Shown one piece after another: positions 22,529 to 33,198 of a DNA stretch of 64,000 bases. How positions within the stretch are numbered: position 1 is the stretch's first letter; each line of letters begins with the position of its first letter. The notes under the pieces were generated by a model. It was not told the origin of the DNA and made no database searches. It worked only from the letters and a program-made list of their open reading frames with translations. The translations under genes and the position numbers were made by a program. Source of the stretch: Pseudomicrostroma phylloplanum (taxonomy: Eukaryota; Basidiomycota; Exobasidiomycetes; Microstromatales); assembly GCA_039545275.1 (NCBI GenBank), contig BCHS01000011.1, positions 124,001 to 188,000 on the forward strand. The letters are read 5' to 3'.

Positions 22529-24162
22529 TCAGCACTCAAAGATCCTCGCGGTAGAAACATTGATCCTACTCCAAGCTCTCCTGCGTACCAGGACCTGCCT
22601 GAGCATGAGGTAGGGCCACATGAGGTGGTACAGCGCAAAGAAGGGCAGCGGGTCCTCTGCATCCCACGCTGCATCGCGCGAGCCGGGAGCATCTAGGTCG
22701 AAACCCCCCGCAGCGCCTGGAGCAGTGGGTGAAGCACTTTCGGAGCTGCGAAGCCAGAGGGGATGGACGAGACGGCGCAGCAGACGGGGAACTACGAGGG
22801 GGAGGAGCCGAGCGGGGAGGTCGTGTGCGAGCCAGCTCATCGGTGAGGAAGAAGGCAGAGGCACGACGGGCGCAGCCACATCCTGGTCTCCATCGCTCTT
22901 CTTCTTGTCTTGCTCTGCGTACGCTTCTCCGAATGCTGGGACCTGGGAGAGGAGACCCACTGCGGTGTGCACTCGCGGGTTACACTCGATGGCGACGATG
23001 CGGCCCTTTTCGAAAAAGCCTGGAAGTCGGGGGTTGGTCTTGGCTGCGGGCTGGTGGATGAAATCGAAGGAGTAGTGCCCATCTAGACACTTGCCTTGCC
23101 ACTTTCCGTCTTGAAGTAGTGCGCCCATGAATTGTCGAGTCCATTCGAGGGTCCTGACGCCGATGGGGTGGTCTTGAGCTGGGTAGTAGGTCATGAGCAT
23201 GTCGTTGCTCGGACAGCAGACAAAGGCTCGGACCTGCCCGTCGATCACAGTCGAGTGTGTACACCATTCGGATGTGTACTTGCCGTCGATGAACTCCTGG
23301 ACAATATACGGAGTAGAGGCAGTGATTGGGATGGGCAGGGAATGGATCCGCTTCTCTGTCGCTGGCCAGTCAGGAGCGCCTGAAGGTGAGAGGAAAGGAT
23401 AGGTGGTCAAGTCGGACCTGCCGACGTCATCGAGCTCAGCGGCGCATTTGAGTATGCGAGGAGCCAAAGCAGGCTGATGAAGCAACGACAGCAGCTCCTC
23501 TGGCGAAGACACTACATCCGAATTCGGCGCTTCAAGGCCCATGGAGTGGACTAGCGAGATGAACTTGTCCTTCTCGTGCAGCTGTTCAACGAGGTCGGGG
23601 TCCTGGATCACCGCTCGCAGGTCCGAACGCCTTTGCCGGAGAAGATCTGCAGCCTTGGCGTCTTCTTCGGTAGTGCCAGCGCCGGAGCAGGGCACAAAGA
23701 GCGTGACGTCCTCGGCGATGGCGACGTCGATCAGAGCGGAGATGTACTTCTGGCCTCCTCCAGAAGGCACCAGGACGAATTTATCCACCGAGGAGGAGAA
23801 GCGTGCGGGTGAGAGGAGACCCCAGCTATCGAGGCAGACAGGGACAGAAACGATCAGTCTTGGAGTCAGTCGCCCGGCTCTGCTGATGCTATAACTCACC
23901 CTTGTTCCTCTACGACCACCACCCTCCAACCCTGCTTTGCAAGAGCTCGAGCGATGAACAAGCACTTCTGCATTCGACCGCCATTGACCAGAGCAGTGCG
24001 CTGCCGTCCTGCAAGCTTCGTCCGGGGCGACTTCTTCCGAGTGTAGAGGGCATAGAGGGTGAGGAGCGCAGTCAGTGGAGCGAGGGAGAAGGAGAGAGCT
24101 ACGAGGAGGAACGACGCTAGAGCGGACTGAGCCGGTGAGGGGAGGTTGCGGCTGCCGGACAT
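22529..24162 (-). CDS. Membrane-anchored ATP-grasp ligase, MysC-related
   Basis: Two exons (24162-23900, 23825-22529) encode about 519 residues. One transmembrane segment lies near residues 15-41, followed by basic residues. The segment ALVNGGRMQKCLFIARAL and VVVVEEQGWG is the N-terminal Rossmann-like start of this ATP-grasp family. KFVLVPSGGG, LFVPCSGAGTT, RILKCAAELDDVGRSDL, YIVQEFIDG, EWCTHSTVIDG and AIECNPRVHTAVGLL follow, and the last supplies the metal/ATP-binding Glu and Asn. The C-terminus (FFALYHLMWPYL, RINVSTARIFEC) resembles the conserved end of MysC-type ligases, which couple an amino acid to 4-deoxygadusol in mycosporine synthesis. The usual partners (dehydroquinate-synthase-like and O-methyltransferase genes) are not in this window, so the substrate is open. 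It is convergent with the HyuB gene, 280 bases apart. Confidence 0.78.
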
Positions 24163-25281
24163 GGCGTCAGAGGCGCTGGCGCCGAGCTATGAAGGAGAAT
24201 GGGAGGGAGGAAGCAGCAAAACAGGCACCACCGCAGCCTGACAGGACGATGACAGGGGAGAGAGGATGGGAAGGGAGACGAGCAGGATACGCCTGAGCCC
24301 AAGGCAGGAGGATGCGAAGAAGTGGCTTCTTCCGAGCTGTGCTTCCGTCATGTCGCCTCCACCCGCTTCGCCTGCAGCAGCCTGCAGGGTCTCGCAGCTG
24401 CTGACAAAGACGCGCCTGGCGCGGGCGTGTTGCAGCAATGGCGCACGCGGAGGGGATCACCACTGCAAAAGAATCTCAAGCAGTAGGGCCGGTACCCAGA
24501 CTTGGTTGCAAGGCGAATAGTCGAGGCAAGAAAGAGCTTCGAAGTTGGAGAAGGGAGCCGGGGTGGGATGCTGCCCGGCACGCGGATAGCCTCGAGAAGC
24601 ATGAGCTAAAGATCAACGACAAGACCAAGAGGAGGCCGAGGAGAGGGATCAGGGCCAAGACCAAGAGAAAGAGGCGCAGGCTACCTCTACGTCGCAAGGC
24701 GAGTCCGAGCCAATGCTCGAAAGGAACCATCTTCAGCTGCACCGTCCCAACCTCGCGAAGCTCCAGCCGTACTTGGCTCTGGAGCGCAAGACGCTTCGCC
24801 GAAGCTGGATTGATGCAGGAAAGCGCAGCATTGGAGTCGAGCAACTGAACCGTGCTCAAAGAGGTCATCATATCCGAGTGAGGGGCCGCGAGGGTAGTTG
24901 CGTACAGCTGGCGGAGGGGTATGTGGTGAACAGGTGACCGCGGAGCGGAAAAGTGCTTATCAACTAGCCAGCCGCTTCCAGAAAGAGCGCCGTAATAGGT
25001 CCTCGTGACTAGATACCTCGGTACTTGGCCCGTTCCAACTCCATATGTTCAACTGTACGAGCAGCACATGCTAGCTCTTCATAGCTACACGAAATGACAC
25101 TCCTTTGATTAGTCGAAAGTCAGCAGTTGATGTTCCAGCGATCTTACGGACGTGTCTACCCGTCATCATTGCAGGCGTGATTGAGCTTCAGCATTGCGCG
25201 AGGATATCGGATCGGACAAGTATACATAATCAGGCGCCATCGCTTGAGGCTCACGGAAAGTACATGCTCCAATCTCCACCA
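24163..25281. other. Intergenic region between ATP-grasp and monooxygenase genes
   Basis: About 1.1 kb. A Gln/Glu-rich frame is open on the + strand from about 24604 to 24937, with its first ATG at 24713 (74 codons). It has no recognisable domain and starts just after a stop, so it is not called a gene. The right part contains AT-richer sequence and no other signal. Confidence 0.4.
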
Positions 25282-27340
25282 CTATGCGAGGCCAAGCAGC
25301 CTGGCCTTGAGATTCAGCGCCAGCCTCTTCGACATGTCCCTGTTCAGCGCCAAATTGCCCGCCTGCACCCAGAGACCCGGGTGGCCCGACTGTCTCCACA
25401 CCGTGTTCAGCTCTCCCTCTTCATCCAACCCCCAAACGGGCTTGATCTTCTCTCCCTCAGCACCAAAGATGGCCACAGCCGACGTCTTCATGTTCTGATA
25501 GCCCGTCGCAAGCACCACGAGGTCCGCCTTGATCTCCTGGCCATCATCGAAGACGACGCCGTCCTCGGTGAAGTGGTCGACACCGTGGCCTTGCTTCATC
25601 TTGATGCGGCCGTCGATGATAAAGTCCTCTGCGGCCGTTCCCAGGTAGTAGCCGCCGCCTCTCTTGAAATAACTCATCAAAAAGCTGACGAAATTTGACG
25701 TTGGGGGAGGTTAGAGGTGAAGAAATCGATGGGAGCGAGGTGTCAGTATCGGTCGCGTGACGCGCACGCGTGCACCCGCGCGTAAATTACACTCACCCGG
25801 CATCATCGACTCCCATCCCGCATTTGAAGCCGGCCTTGGTGAGGCCATCGAGCGTCTTACGATCAAAGTCTGCAATCTTCTTGGCCACGACAATCTGGCT
25901 CGGGATGTGAAGAGGGTTGGGCATACTGTTGAAGATCAGGTCTGCGTCTTCCGTCTTTGGTCCAGGGTCGGAGAAGAGACCCTTCATGAGGATGCCGGTG
26001 ACGCTGTCTGTGCTCATAAAGTACGTCTCGGAGCGCTGCACCTGCGTCACATCCCAGCCGTGCTCGACGAGGTTGACAGACAAGTCCTGTCCGGAGTTGT
26101 TGGAACCGACGACGATTGCCTTGGAGCCCTTGTACAGGTCGCCGGAGGTGTACTGAGAAGAATGGACGACGGGACCTTGGAACTTGTCCTCTCCCTTGAA
26201 AGTGGGTCGGTTCATCTGTCCACTGTGGCCAGTAGCGAGAACACAGTGCTTGGGGTGGATCGTCCTCTCCTTGCCATCGCCTCTGCGGACCTTGAGTGTC
26301 CAGGTGCCAGAAGCCTCATCGTAACTGGTAGAGGTGAGCTCGGAGGACATCCAGCAGTTGAGCTCCATCACTTCCGAGTACATCTCCATCCAATTGGCCA
26401 GCTTGTCCTTGGGAGTGTAGACGGGCCAGTGAGGTGGGAAGGGTAGACCGGGGAAGTGGTCGTACTGCACAGGGTCGTGGAGCACGAGGGACGCGTAACG
26501 CTTTCGCCAATTGTCACCCACGCGCTCGTTCTTGTCGATGATGACAGTGGGCACCTCCAAGAGGCCGAGTCTGTACGCCAGCATCAGACCGGCTTGACCA
26601 GCGCCAATGATGACGACCTGGGGTTCCTCGTCCAGGAACTCCTTCTTCCGCTCGCGTCGCTGAGCCCAGTTCAGACCGCCTCGGTGCTCGCCGTGCTCTA
26701 CACCCTGAGGACGCTTGTCGAGCTCCTTGGGTTCGTAGCCCTTGAGAGTCTCGAGGCCGAGGAACAGTGCGTGGAGCTGTTGTGATGCAATATGCGGGGT
26801 GGTCAGCCATCACAGCAGTAGTTGTCAATATGCCATCGCTCTCGCCCAACTCACCTTCCATTCGCCATTGTTCTCTTCTGCCAATCGAAGCACTCCCCTT
26901 CCACTTCCGACCTTGGTCTCGAATCTGATGAAAGCCATGACCCAAGGAATGTCAGGGAATGCGTCGGGCAGGAGAGCCGCGCTTCCTGGTTCGAGGGTGA
27001 TATTCTTGATGGTGTTGTCCCGCGAGAGCTTGATCTCGTCCTTCAAGAAGCTCGCAATGGCCTGTGGTCCTTGCTTGGCACGGTGGTCCCACTGGAGGGC
27101 AAGGAATTCCTTGTACCAGCCATCGTGTCGGAAGAGGGCAGCCACCTGGCTAGCGTCGCCGCTGGAAAAGGCAGTATTGAGCTGCGTGACTGCCGCTTCA
27201 GCAATCTTGTCGGCCTTGCTCTCATCCTCTGGTTCGGTGAGAGGGTCTACATCGAGAGTGCCAGTCGAAATGGGCGCTTCCTCCTTGGTAGCGTGGGTGG
27301 CGTGGTGAGGGTGTTGAGCAACAGCTGCAGACGGTGCCAT
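25282..27340 (-). CDS. Flavin-containing monooxygenase with N-terminal NTF2-like domain
   Basis: Three exons (27340-26855, 26776-25797, 25684-25282) give about 622 residues. Residues about 40-160 form an NTF2/SnoaL-like fold (AVTQLNTAFSSGDASQVAAL, GPQAIASFLKDEI). After a linker comes the FAD site VVIIGAGQAG (about residues 216-225), the segment ERVGDNWRKRY and a second nucleotide site AIVVGSNNSGQD (about residue 380), with VLATGYQN near the C-terminus. This is the group of fungal and plant YUCCA-like flavin monooxygenases that oxidise N, S or carbonyl groups with NADPH and O2. The substrate cannot be read from the sequence. The NTF2-like part may bind substrate or dimerise. The gene reads towards the ATP-grasp gene, on the same strand. 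Confidence 0.87.
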
Positions 27341-28982
27341 GTTGGAAAAGTACAGAGGGTAGCTATGAACACGTAGCGTGAGGGAGAAGCTTACCCATTC
27401 GGTGAGTCGAGCCCTTCTTATACGTCCGTCTTGCCACTCTGGGCGTCATGACCACCTCCACGGGCACACTGCTCTCCGGCAACCAACCTACCAACCAAGT
27501 GGGGTCACCTGGATCCACTCTCGCCAAGGCACTCAATCAGACTCCGCCCCTTTCCCCACATTCGCACGGTCCCCCCCCAGACCAGAGGCCGAGCGGCCAG
27601 AGTGCGGGGAGAGGAACAGCAGGGCACTGGACAAATGGAGGGGCCGCGTGTGACCCTCGCTTCACCTTGCAACGCCGATTAAGCAGAGGAGCCCCTTCGG
27701 CAGATTAGGCGCTGGTACCAATACGGCAGTACACCAGCAGAGTAGAGTTACCGACTCTTCGGAGTAGGGGTAGCGGCCAGGGCGGGCATGAGCTTGCCGA
27801 CTCGCCGGGTCAAGGCAAAAGTGCTACGGTGCCCGCTACTCTCCACCTTTACCCCGGACGAGGTGGGGAAACAGTCGCAGAGGCTGCAAGGAGACGGCAT
27901 TTGAGCTCTGCGTAGTAGGGCGGTCAGTCTGTTGAGGTACAGAGCCAGCCGTTCCAAGCTTCCTTGTAGAGGAGCACCTTCCAAGGCCGCCGCTAGAGCT
28001 CTTAGCGGCGGGCCCAAACCTCTTCACACCGCTCACTCTTCACACTAGCGACGTGCGGCGCTGGATCTTCCCGATCTGTTTCCTTTCAGTATCTGATATG
28101 TAACACCCTGCGAATGCTCAGAAACAATCTCTTGAAGTCCACATCGACGCACTGTTTGCCTCGCCATTCCAGCACTCTATCAGGCCTATAGTCACTCGTC
28201 AATTCGAGACATTGGCCTGGCAATTCGGCGAGATTTACGTATGTACAGCCATTGGGAAGAATTCTGCAGTTTTTTCGGTACAGTCACGCTGTCACTACAC
28301 TTTGAGTGTGATTGAACGGCAACGCCGCCAAGGCAAGCGATGGGACACTCGCCCCGCCAGCTCAGGACAGGAACATGCTATGTGAATGTGACAAGCTGTG
28401 TTTGTACGCCTTTTGTCTCACTTCCCAGCCCAGTGTTTGTTCCGAGCCCGGGTGCGAAGGTGACGAGTGCCCTGCGCTACGAGGAACGTGCTTGGTGGGC
28501 GGGAGCCTGGCTAATTGTTGAGCCAGGCCCAGGGGCGTGTGGGCGTGTGTGCGCCTTGGCGGAGGAGCCGCCCGCCTGTCCACCTGTCCGTCGTTGGCGC
28601 CACGCGACCAGGCTGTGGGCGCCTGGTCGTCGTTGGTGCTCCGTCATTGTCTCCACTGTTTTCGCGCCCGTCGCCCCTCTCGGCTGCCGGATCTGTCTCC
28701 CCATCCATCCTTCCTCTCCCCGTACAGACCCATCATTCCTAACCCACATTGTGAAGCCAAACAAAGTCATCATACATAGAAAGCACTCACGGTCGTCAGA
28801 AAACTCTGCGACGTCACGCCATCCATTCACGCGAATTGCAATTCATTGCACGCACCAGCTCAGACAAGACAAGCAAGGAATATAGACTCTCCCGGCATCC
28901 TCTACTTCACATCCTCCCCCAACCCCGACTCTGCAGCCCATACCAACGACTGTAGGCTGACCGTCCCATCCACGCTACGGCA
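27341..28982. other. Longest intergenic region, divergent promoters
   Basis: About 1.6 kb between the divergent monooxygenase and SEC14 genes. Open frames here are short or lack domains (for example 28340-28885). The sequence includes a GTGTGGGCGTGTGTG run near 28536 and pyrimidine-rich stretches before SEC14. No RNA gene was recognised. Confidence 0.5.
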
Positions 28983-30542
28983 ATGTTCAAAAAGGGATCA
29001 GCATCCTCTACCGGTACATCGTCATCAAAGGTGTCTAAGAAGGATCTGAAGATGCAGGCAAAGGATAAGAGCAGTGGCAGGCCGGGAAACCTGGACACGG
29101 CGCAGGAGCATACGCTGGAGAAGTTTCGAGCACAAGTAAGTGGATGAGTGGACCGCGACGAAGTCACAGCTTGAAAACGCAAGGGATGAAGGTTCGGCAG
29201 GTCCCCGGAGGTTCAGAGAGCGGAGAGCTATGTGCGATAAGGGTCATCACATTGTGGAGGCGATGCTGGATGCAAAGTCTCAGGAAAGGGCGACTGGCCA
29301 ACTTCTCGACGTATCTTGATCTGTTCAAGAGGCATGTAGTCTCCAGCTCCACCTCGAGCTGTCTTCGCCAATCAAGAGTCGCTGGAGAAGGAGAGTACCT
29401 TCCCTGGGCATGAGTGAAACCGAGTGACTGACCCTCAGATTCCTTTGTCCACAGATCGAGGAGAAGGGCATCTATGTTCCGGAGCGACACGATGACGCTT
29501 GCTGTGAGTACGACATGACGATGGGCCACTTGCGCAGGTCACAAGGCCGCATAGAACATCGTCTAAAGCGCCCGCATCTCTGCTCCTCACGCCACCAGTG
29601 TGCCGGTTCCTGCGAGCCCGCAAATGGGATCTAGCTGCCACCATGGCCATGTTCGAAGAGTCGGAGAAGTGGCGAAAGGAGTTCAAGGTGGATGAGCTGT
29701 ATCACAACTTTGAGTACCCAGAGAAAGAGCAGGTCAATGAGGTGTACCCGCAATACTACCACAAGCAGGACAAGGTGAGAGATGGCGAGATGGCGCAGAA
29801 GGTAGACGGCAGAACAAGATGCTCAAACGTGCCTTCTCCATCTTCATTGGCCTCGTTCAGGATGGTCGCCCCATTTACATTGAGCAGCTAGGCAAGCTAG
29901 ACCTCAAGAAGCTTTACGAAGTGTGAGTGGGCTAGGCGCGTATCGACCCTCTTGACGTAGACCAGCTGATCGTAATGTTCTGGCCCTTCCCTTCCCGCTC
30001 GTAGGACCACTGCCGAACGTCAAATCCAGAAGCTGGTCGTGGAGTACGAAAAGTTCCAAAGAGAGCGCCTGCCCGTCTGCACTGCTCAGCGGGGCGAACG
30101 CATCGAGACGTCTTGCACGATCATGGACCTCAAGGGTGTTGGTCTGGGCCAATTCTGGAAGGTATCCGGCTACGTTCAGCAAGCGTCCAACATCGGCCAA
30201 CATTATTATCCTGAGACAATGGGTCGCTTCTTTGTGATCAATGCCCCTTACCTCTTCACTACAGTCTGGCACGTCATCAAGGGCTGGCTGGACCCAGTGA
30301 CTGTGGAGAAGATTCAGATCCTCGGCAGCGGTGCTGACAAGACTCTGCTGGAGTACATCCCAGCGGAGAATCTGCCGACAACGCTGGGCGGCAAGTGCCA
30401 ATGCCACGAGCGAGGCGGATGCTCTCTGTCGGACGCTGGACCGTGGAACACACCAGAGGGGCAGGAGATCATTGAGCAGGTACGGGCAGAGGAGCATCAG
30501 AAGGCAGAGGAGCACGCAAAGGGCGGTTCCAACGGAGCATGA
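28983..30542 (+). CDS. SEC14: SEC14-type phosphatidylinositol transfer protein
   Basis: Five exons (28983-29135, 29455-29503, 29599-29774, 29861-29922, 30005-30542) give about 325 residues. The CRAL-TRIO N-terminal part shows GRPGNLDTAQEHTLEKFRAQ, ERHDDACLCRFLRARKWD and YPQYYHKQDKDGRPIYIEQL. The lipid-binding CRAL-TRIO domain follows, with ETSCTIMDLKGVGLGQFW, IGQHYYPETMGRFFVINAP, WLDPVTVEKIQILG and IPAENLPTTLGG. These match yeast Sec14, which exchanges phosphatidylinositol and phosphatidylcholine and supports Golgi secretion. The length is near the yeast protein's. Intron 1 (319 nt) is about four times longer than the others in the window. One donor is GTGAGA. Confidence 0.92.
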
Positions 30543-30978
30543 ACATGAGCGAGCGCGGGTGCTGTGGGGCGGTCTTGGCAGCTCGGCGTGGTTGTGTGCG
30601 AGCTCTATTGTAGATTCCTAACTCTTTTCTCATCGTGTCTCCTTGCTCCTCATCATGAATATGCGTTGCGCTGAGAGGGACTTGAGTGACATGACAAGGG
30701 CGGGACGTGGCTGAGCCTTAAATCCGAAGGAGGGCTGCTGCTTCGAGCGAGTTCCGTGCGCTTGCCCATCCCGGAAAGGGGTCGAGATCCGGACATTGGC
30801 ATTCCGGTGGAGCTGAGGTGAGGACCCCGCTCAAGTCACTCGAGCTATCTGCTTTCCACGTCCACACCTATCACACTCGACTGCCTTGTTTCCCCTCGTA
30901 CAAGCTTGCTTGCATTCATCCGTCATTGTGGACTGACAGACATCCATCCATCTCCCCACGCGGTAGGATCGCCCCGCC
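30543..30978. other. Intergenic region between SEC14 and RING gene
   Basis: About 440 bases holding the SEC14 3' end and the promoter and leader of the RING gene. No coding frame or repeat stands out. Confidence 0.5.
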
Positions 30979-33198
30979 ATGGACCAAGACGATCACCCTC
31001 CCGCGCCTACGCCTACAGGTGGCGCCGAGCCTAGCACTAGCGCCGAAGGTATCTCCACTACTGCTTCTGACAATGCTGAGCCAATAGCAGCTCAGCAAGA
31101 TGCACAACAGCTCAATGAGACTGGTATGACCTCTGGTCCACAGGCGCAGGCGGATGAGCCGTCTTCACCTACCACACGGTCTCGGCTGGGCCAGGCTATG
31201 ACTGCCTTGCTACAGTCCTTTGCGAGCTTGCCACCCGGGGCAGGGAGCAATGCTCCGGATGCTTCGGCCACTCATTCAGCAGCAGCTTCTGCCACCGCTC
31301 CTGGCCCATCAGCGTCAGGCAGCAATCCTCCGCCTCCCACCACTAATGCGGGCGCGAGTGGCACCTCGCCACTCTTCAGTCCTTCAAGCGGCCTGAGGCT
31401 TCTCGTGTTCACACCACCTGCAGATCCCGCCGATGCTCCTCGGGTATTTGCAGAGATGCTTCGCTCTGCAGGACAGGGCACAGCAATGTTGCACAACCGA
31501 CTTCAGCAGCATCAAGAGGAAAATGAAACGCCGAGCTTTCACCCTGTAGCCGGGCCTCCACCGATGGGACATGCTTTCATCGAACAACCTCAGCCTGGAG
31601 CGCCCGCGGGAGCCCCCGAAGGAGGAGAGCCTTCAGAGCCTCGAGAGATGCCAGCTCCTCCCAACTTGTACTACAGGCTTCCCTTCTACGCTCTCGACGG
31701 TGAGCAAGCTCTGTTGGCTCTTCCTACTCAATTTCTGCCTAGGCAGATGTCGTCTCCTACGCGTGCCACCGTCATGGCTCCAGGCACTCCAGTATACCTC
31801 CCCAGGGCCTCTGCAAACCTCCCCTTTCCAGTGCTGATGGATTGGAACGGCATGGTCTGGCCGATTCTTAACATCCAGACTCCCCCGCCAGGAACGCCAG
31901 AAGCTTACCTCAACGACCCCCGTCGGCCGCATTTCATCGCTGGTCCTCCCTTCATGGTTGCTTGGCAGCCTTTCACTCTTAGGCGCACACAGGAGGAAGA
32001 GGAGCAACCGAGTCCAGAAAAGGCAAAGACGTTCGTCGACACCCTTGAGACGGCCGACGCGGAGCTGCGAGAGAGGATGGCGAGGCTGAGCATCGGAGAC
32101 ATTGGCGTCTTTGGTGGTGCGGGTGGTGGAGGAGCAGGAGCAGGTCCGAACAGCAGCGAAGAAGGCGAGTTGGGATGTCCCGTCTGCTTGGACCCGTACG
32201 ATGAGACTTCAGATCGACCCGAGTGGATTGGAGGAGAGACTGCGAGGGAGAATCAGGTCGTGGTGATCCCTTGCCCGGGCTTCCATAGTATGCATCGCAA
32301 GTGCCTGGTGGAGTGGCTCAGCAGTCAGGCACCGTCGAAGTGGAGCTGTCCGATGTGTAGGACATCGATCACACCTAGCGATGTGGTCAAGGGTGCTCGA
32401 AGGGCAGGACAACAATCTCGACAGTCTCAACAGCAGTCTCAACAGCAGCAACAGCAAGCGGCAGCGCCCACCCAAGCCAATCTCGCCAAGGAGATCGAAG
32501 CACGTGCCCACTCTCTGCGCGAGGAGATCCATCGGCGAGAGCGTCAAAGGGGATTCACCTGCGACTACCAGGCCTGCTTCCCAGACTATGAGCTGCCGTC
32601 CACCGCCACTGACGACTCGGCGAGCACGGCGGTGCTGGATCGACATATGATCAAGCTGCAGCCCTGTGGACATGAGCTCCACCTGGATTGTCTCACCACT
32701 GCGCTACGCGTCAAGGATGATCTTCGTCTAGAGGGAGGTCTGCAGGACGAGGATCAAGATGAGGATGAGGATGAGGATGACGACGAGGAAGAGGGAGAGG
32801 GAGAAGGAGGGGAAGCAAGCACGATTAAGACGGTGGGCAAGTGGGTGGAGTGTCCCGTCGATCGACGCGAAGTCTGGGCACAGATCCCTGTGGCTCGCAG
32901 GCGCAAGAGGCAGCCAGCGACGACGGACGTCAAGCCGGCGGCGGACGTAGGTAACGTCGCAGCAGCTGGATCTGGCGCTAGCGCTAGCGCTGCTATTGTC
33001 GAAGATGTCAGTCGCGGACAGGTGCATCGCCTCTCCCTCTCTGCAGAACAGATGCCAGATGCGAAGCGCCAGGTACGGGAAGCACCTCAGGCTTACACTA
33101 CCGAGGAGGTGTCCGGCTCCGGGCGAGGAAGGGAGGAAGGGGAGACACCGAGGCAGGAAGCTGTACACGGCGAGTCTCTCGATGGAAGTGGGAGGTGA
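30979..33198 (+). CDS. RING-H2 ubiquitin ligase with a second degenerate RING
   Basis: One uninterrupted exon of 739 residues. The N-terminal half is Pro/Ala/Ser/Gln-rich and probably disordered. A RING-H2 finger sits around residues 396-460: CPVCLDPYDE, VIPCPGFHSMHRKCLVEWL, WSCPMCRTSIT. It binds two zincs and an E2 enzyme. A Gln-rich linker follows, then a second cysteine/histidine set, CDYQACF ... LQPCGHELHLDCLTTAL ... ECPVDRREVW, interrupted by a long Asp/Glu run (about residues 592-612). It looks like a diverged RING with an acidic insertion. The tail is Arg/Glu/Gly-rich. The disordered chain around a RING recalls the nuclear quality-control ligase San1, but that assignment is only suggestive. 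Confidence 0.82.
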   Translation: MDQDDHPPAPTPTGGAEPSTSAEGISTTASDNAEPIAAQQDAQQLNETGMTSGPQAQADEPSSPTTRSRLGQAMTALLQSFASLPPGAGSNAPDASATHSAAASATAPGPSASGSNPPPPTTNAGASGTSPLFSPSSGLRLLVFTPPADPADAPRVFAEMLRSAGQGTAMLHNRLQQHQEENETPSFHPVAGPPPMGHAFIEQPQPGAPAGAPEGGEPSEPREMPAPPNLYYRLPFYALDGEQALLALPTQFLPRQMSSPTRATVMAPGTPVYLPRASANLPFPVLMDWNGMVWPILNIQTPPPGTPEAYLNDPRRPHFIAGPPFMVAWQPFTLRRTQEEEEQPSPEKAKTFVDTLETADAELRERMARLSIGDIGVFGGAGGGGAGAGPNSSEEGELGCPVCLDPYDETSDRPEWIGGETARENQVVVIPCPGFHSMHRKCLVEWLSSQAPSKWSCPMCRTSITPSDVVKGARRAGQQSRQSQQQSQQQQQQAAAPTQANLAKEIEARAHSLREEIHRRERQRGFTCDYQACFPDYELPSTATDDSASTAVLDRHMIKLQPCGHELHLDCLTTALRVKDDLRLEGGLQDEDQDEDEDEDDDEEEGEGEGGEASTIKTVGKWVECPVDRREVWAQIPVARRRKRQPATTDVKPAADVGNVAAAGSGASASAAIVEDVSRGQVHRLSLSAEQMPDAKRQVREAPQAYTTEEVSGSGRGREEGETPRQEAVHGESLDGSGR

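Noticed and set aside
28340..28885. 181-codon frame upstream of SEC14
   Set aside because: Its composition is Pro/Cys/Val-scattered with no motif, and it lies in a promoter-like region.
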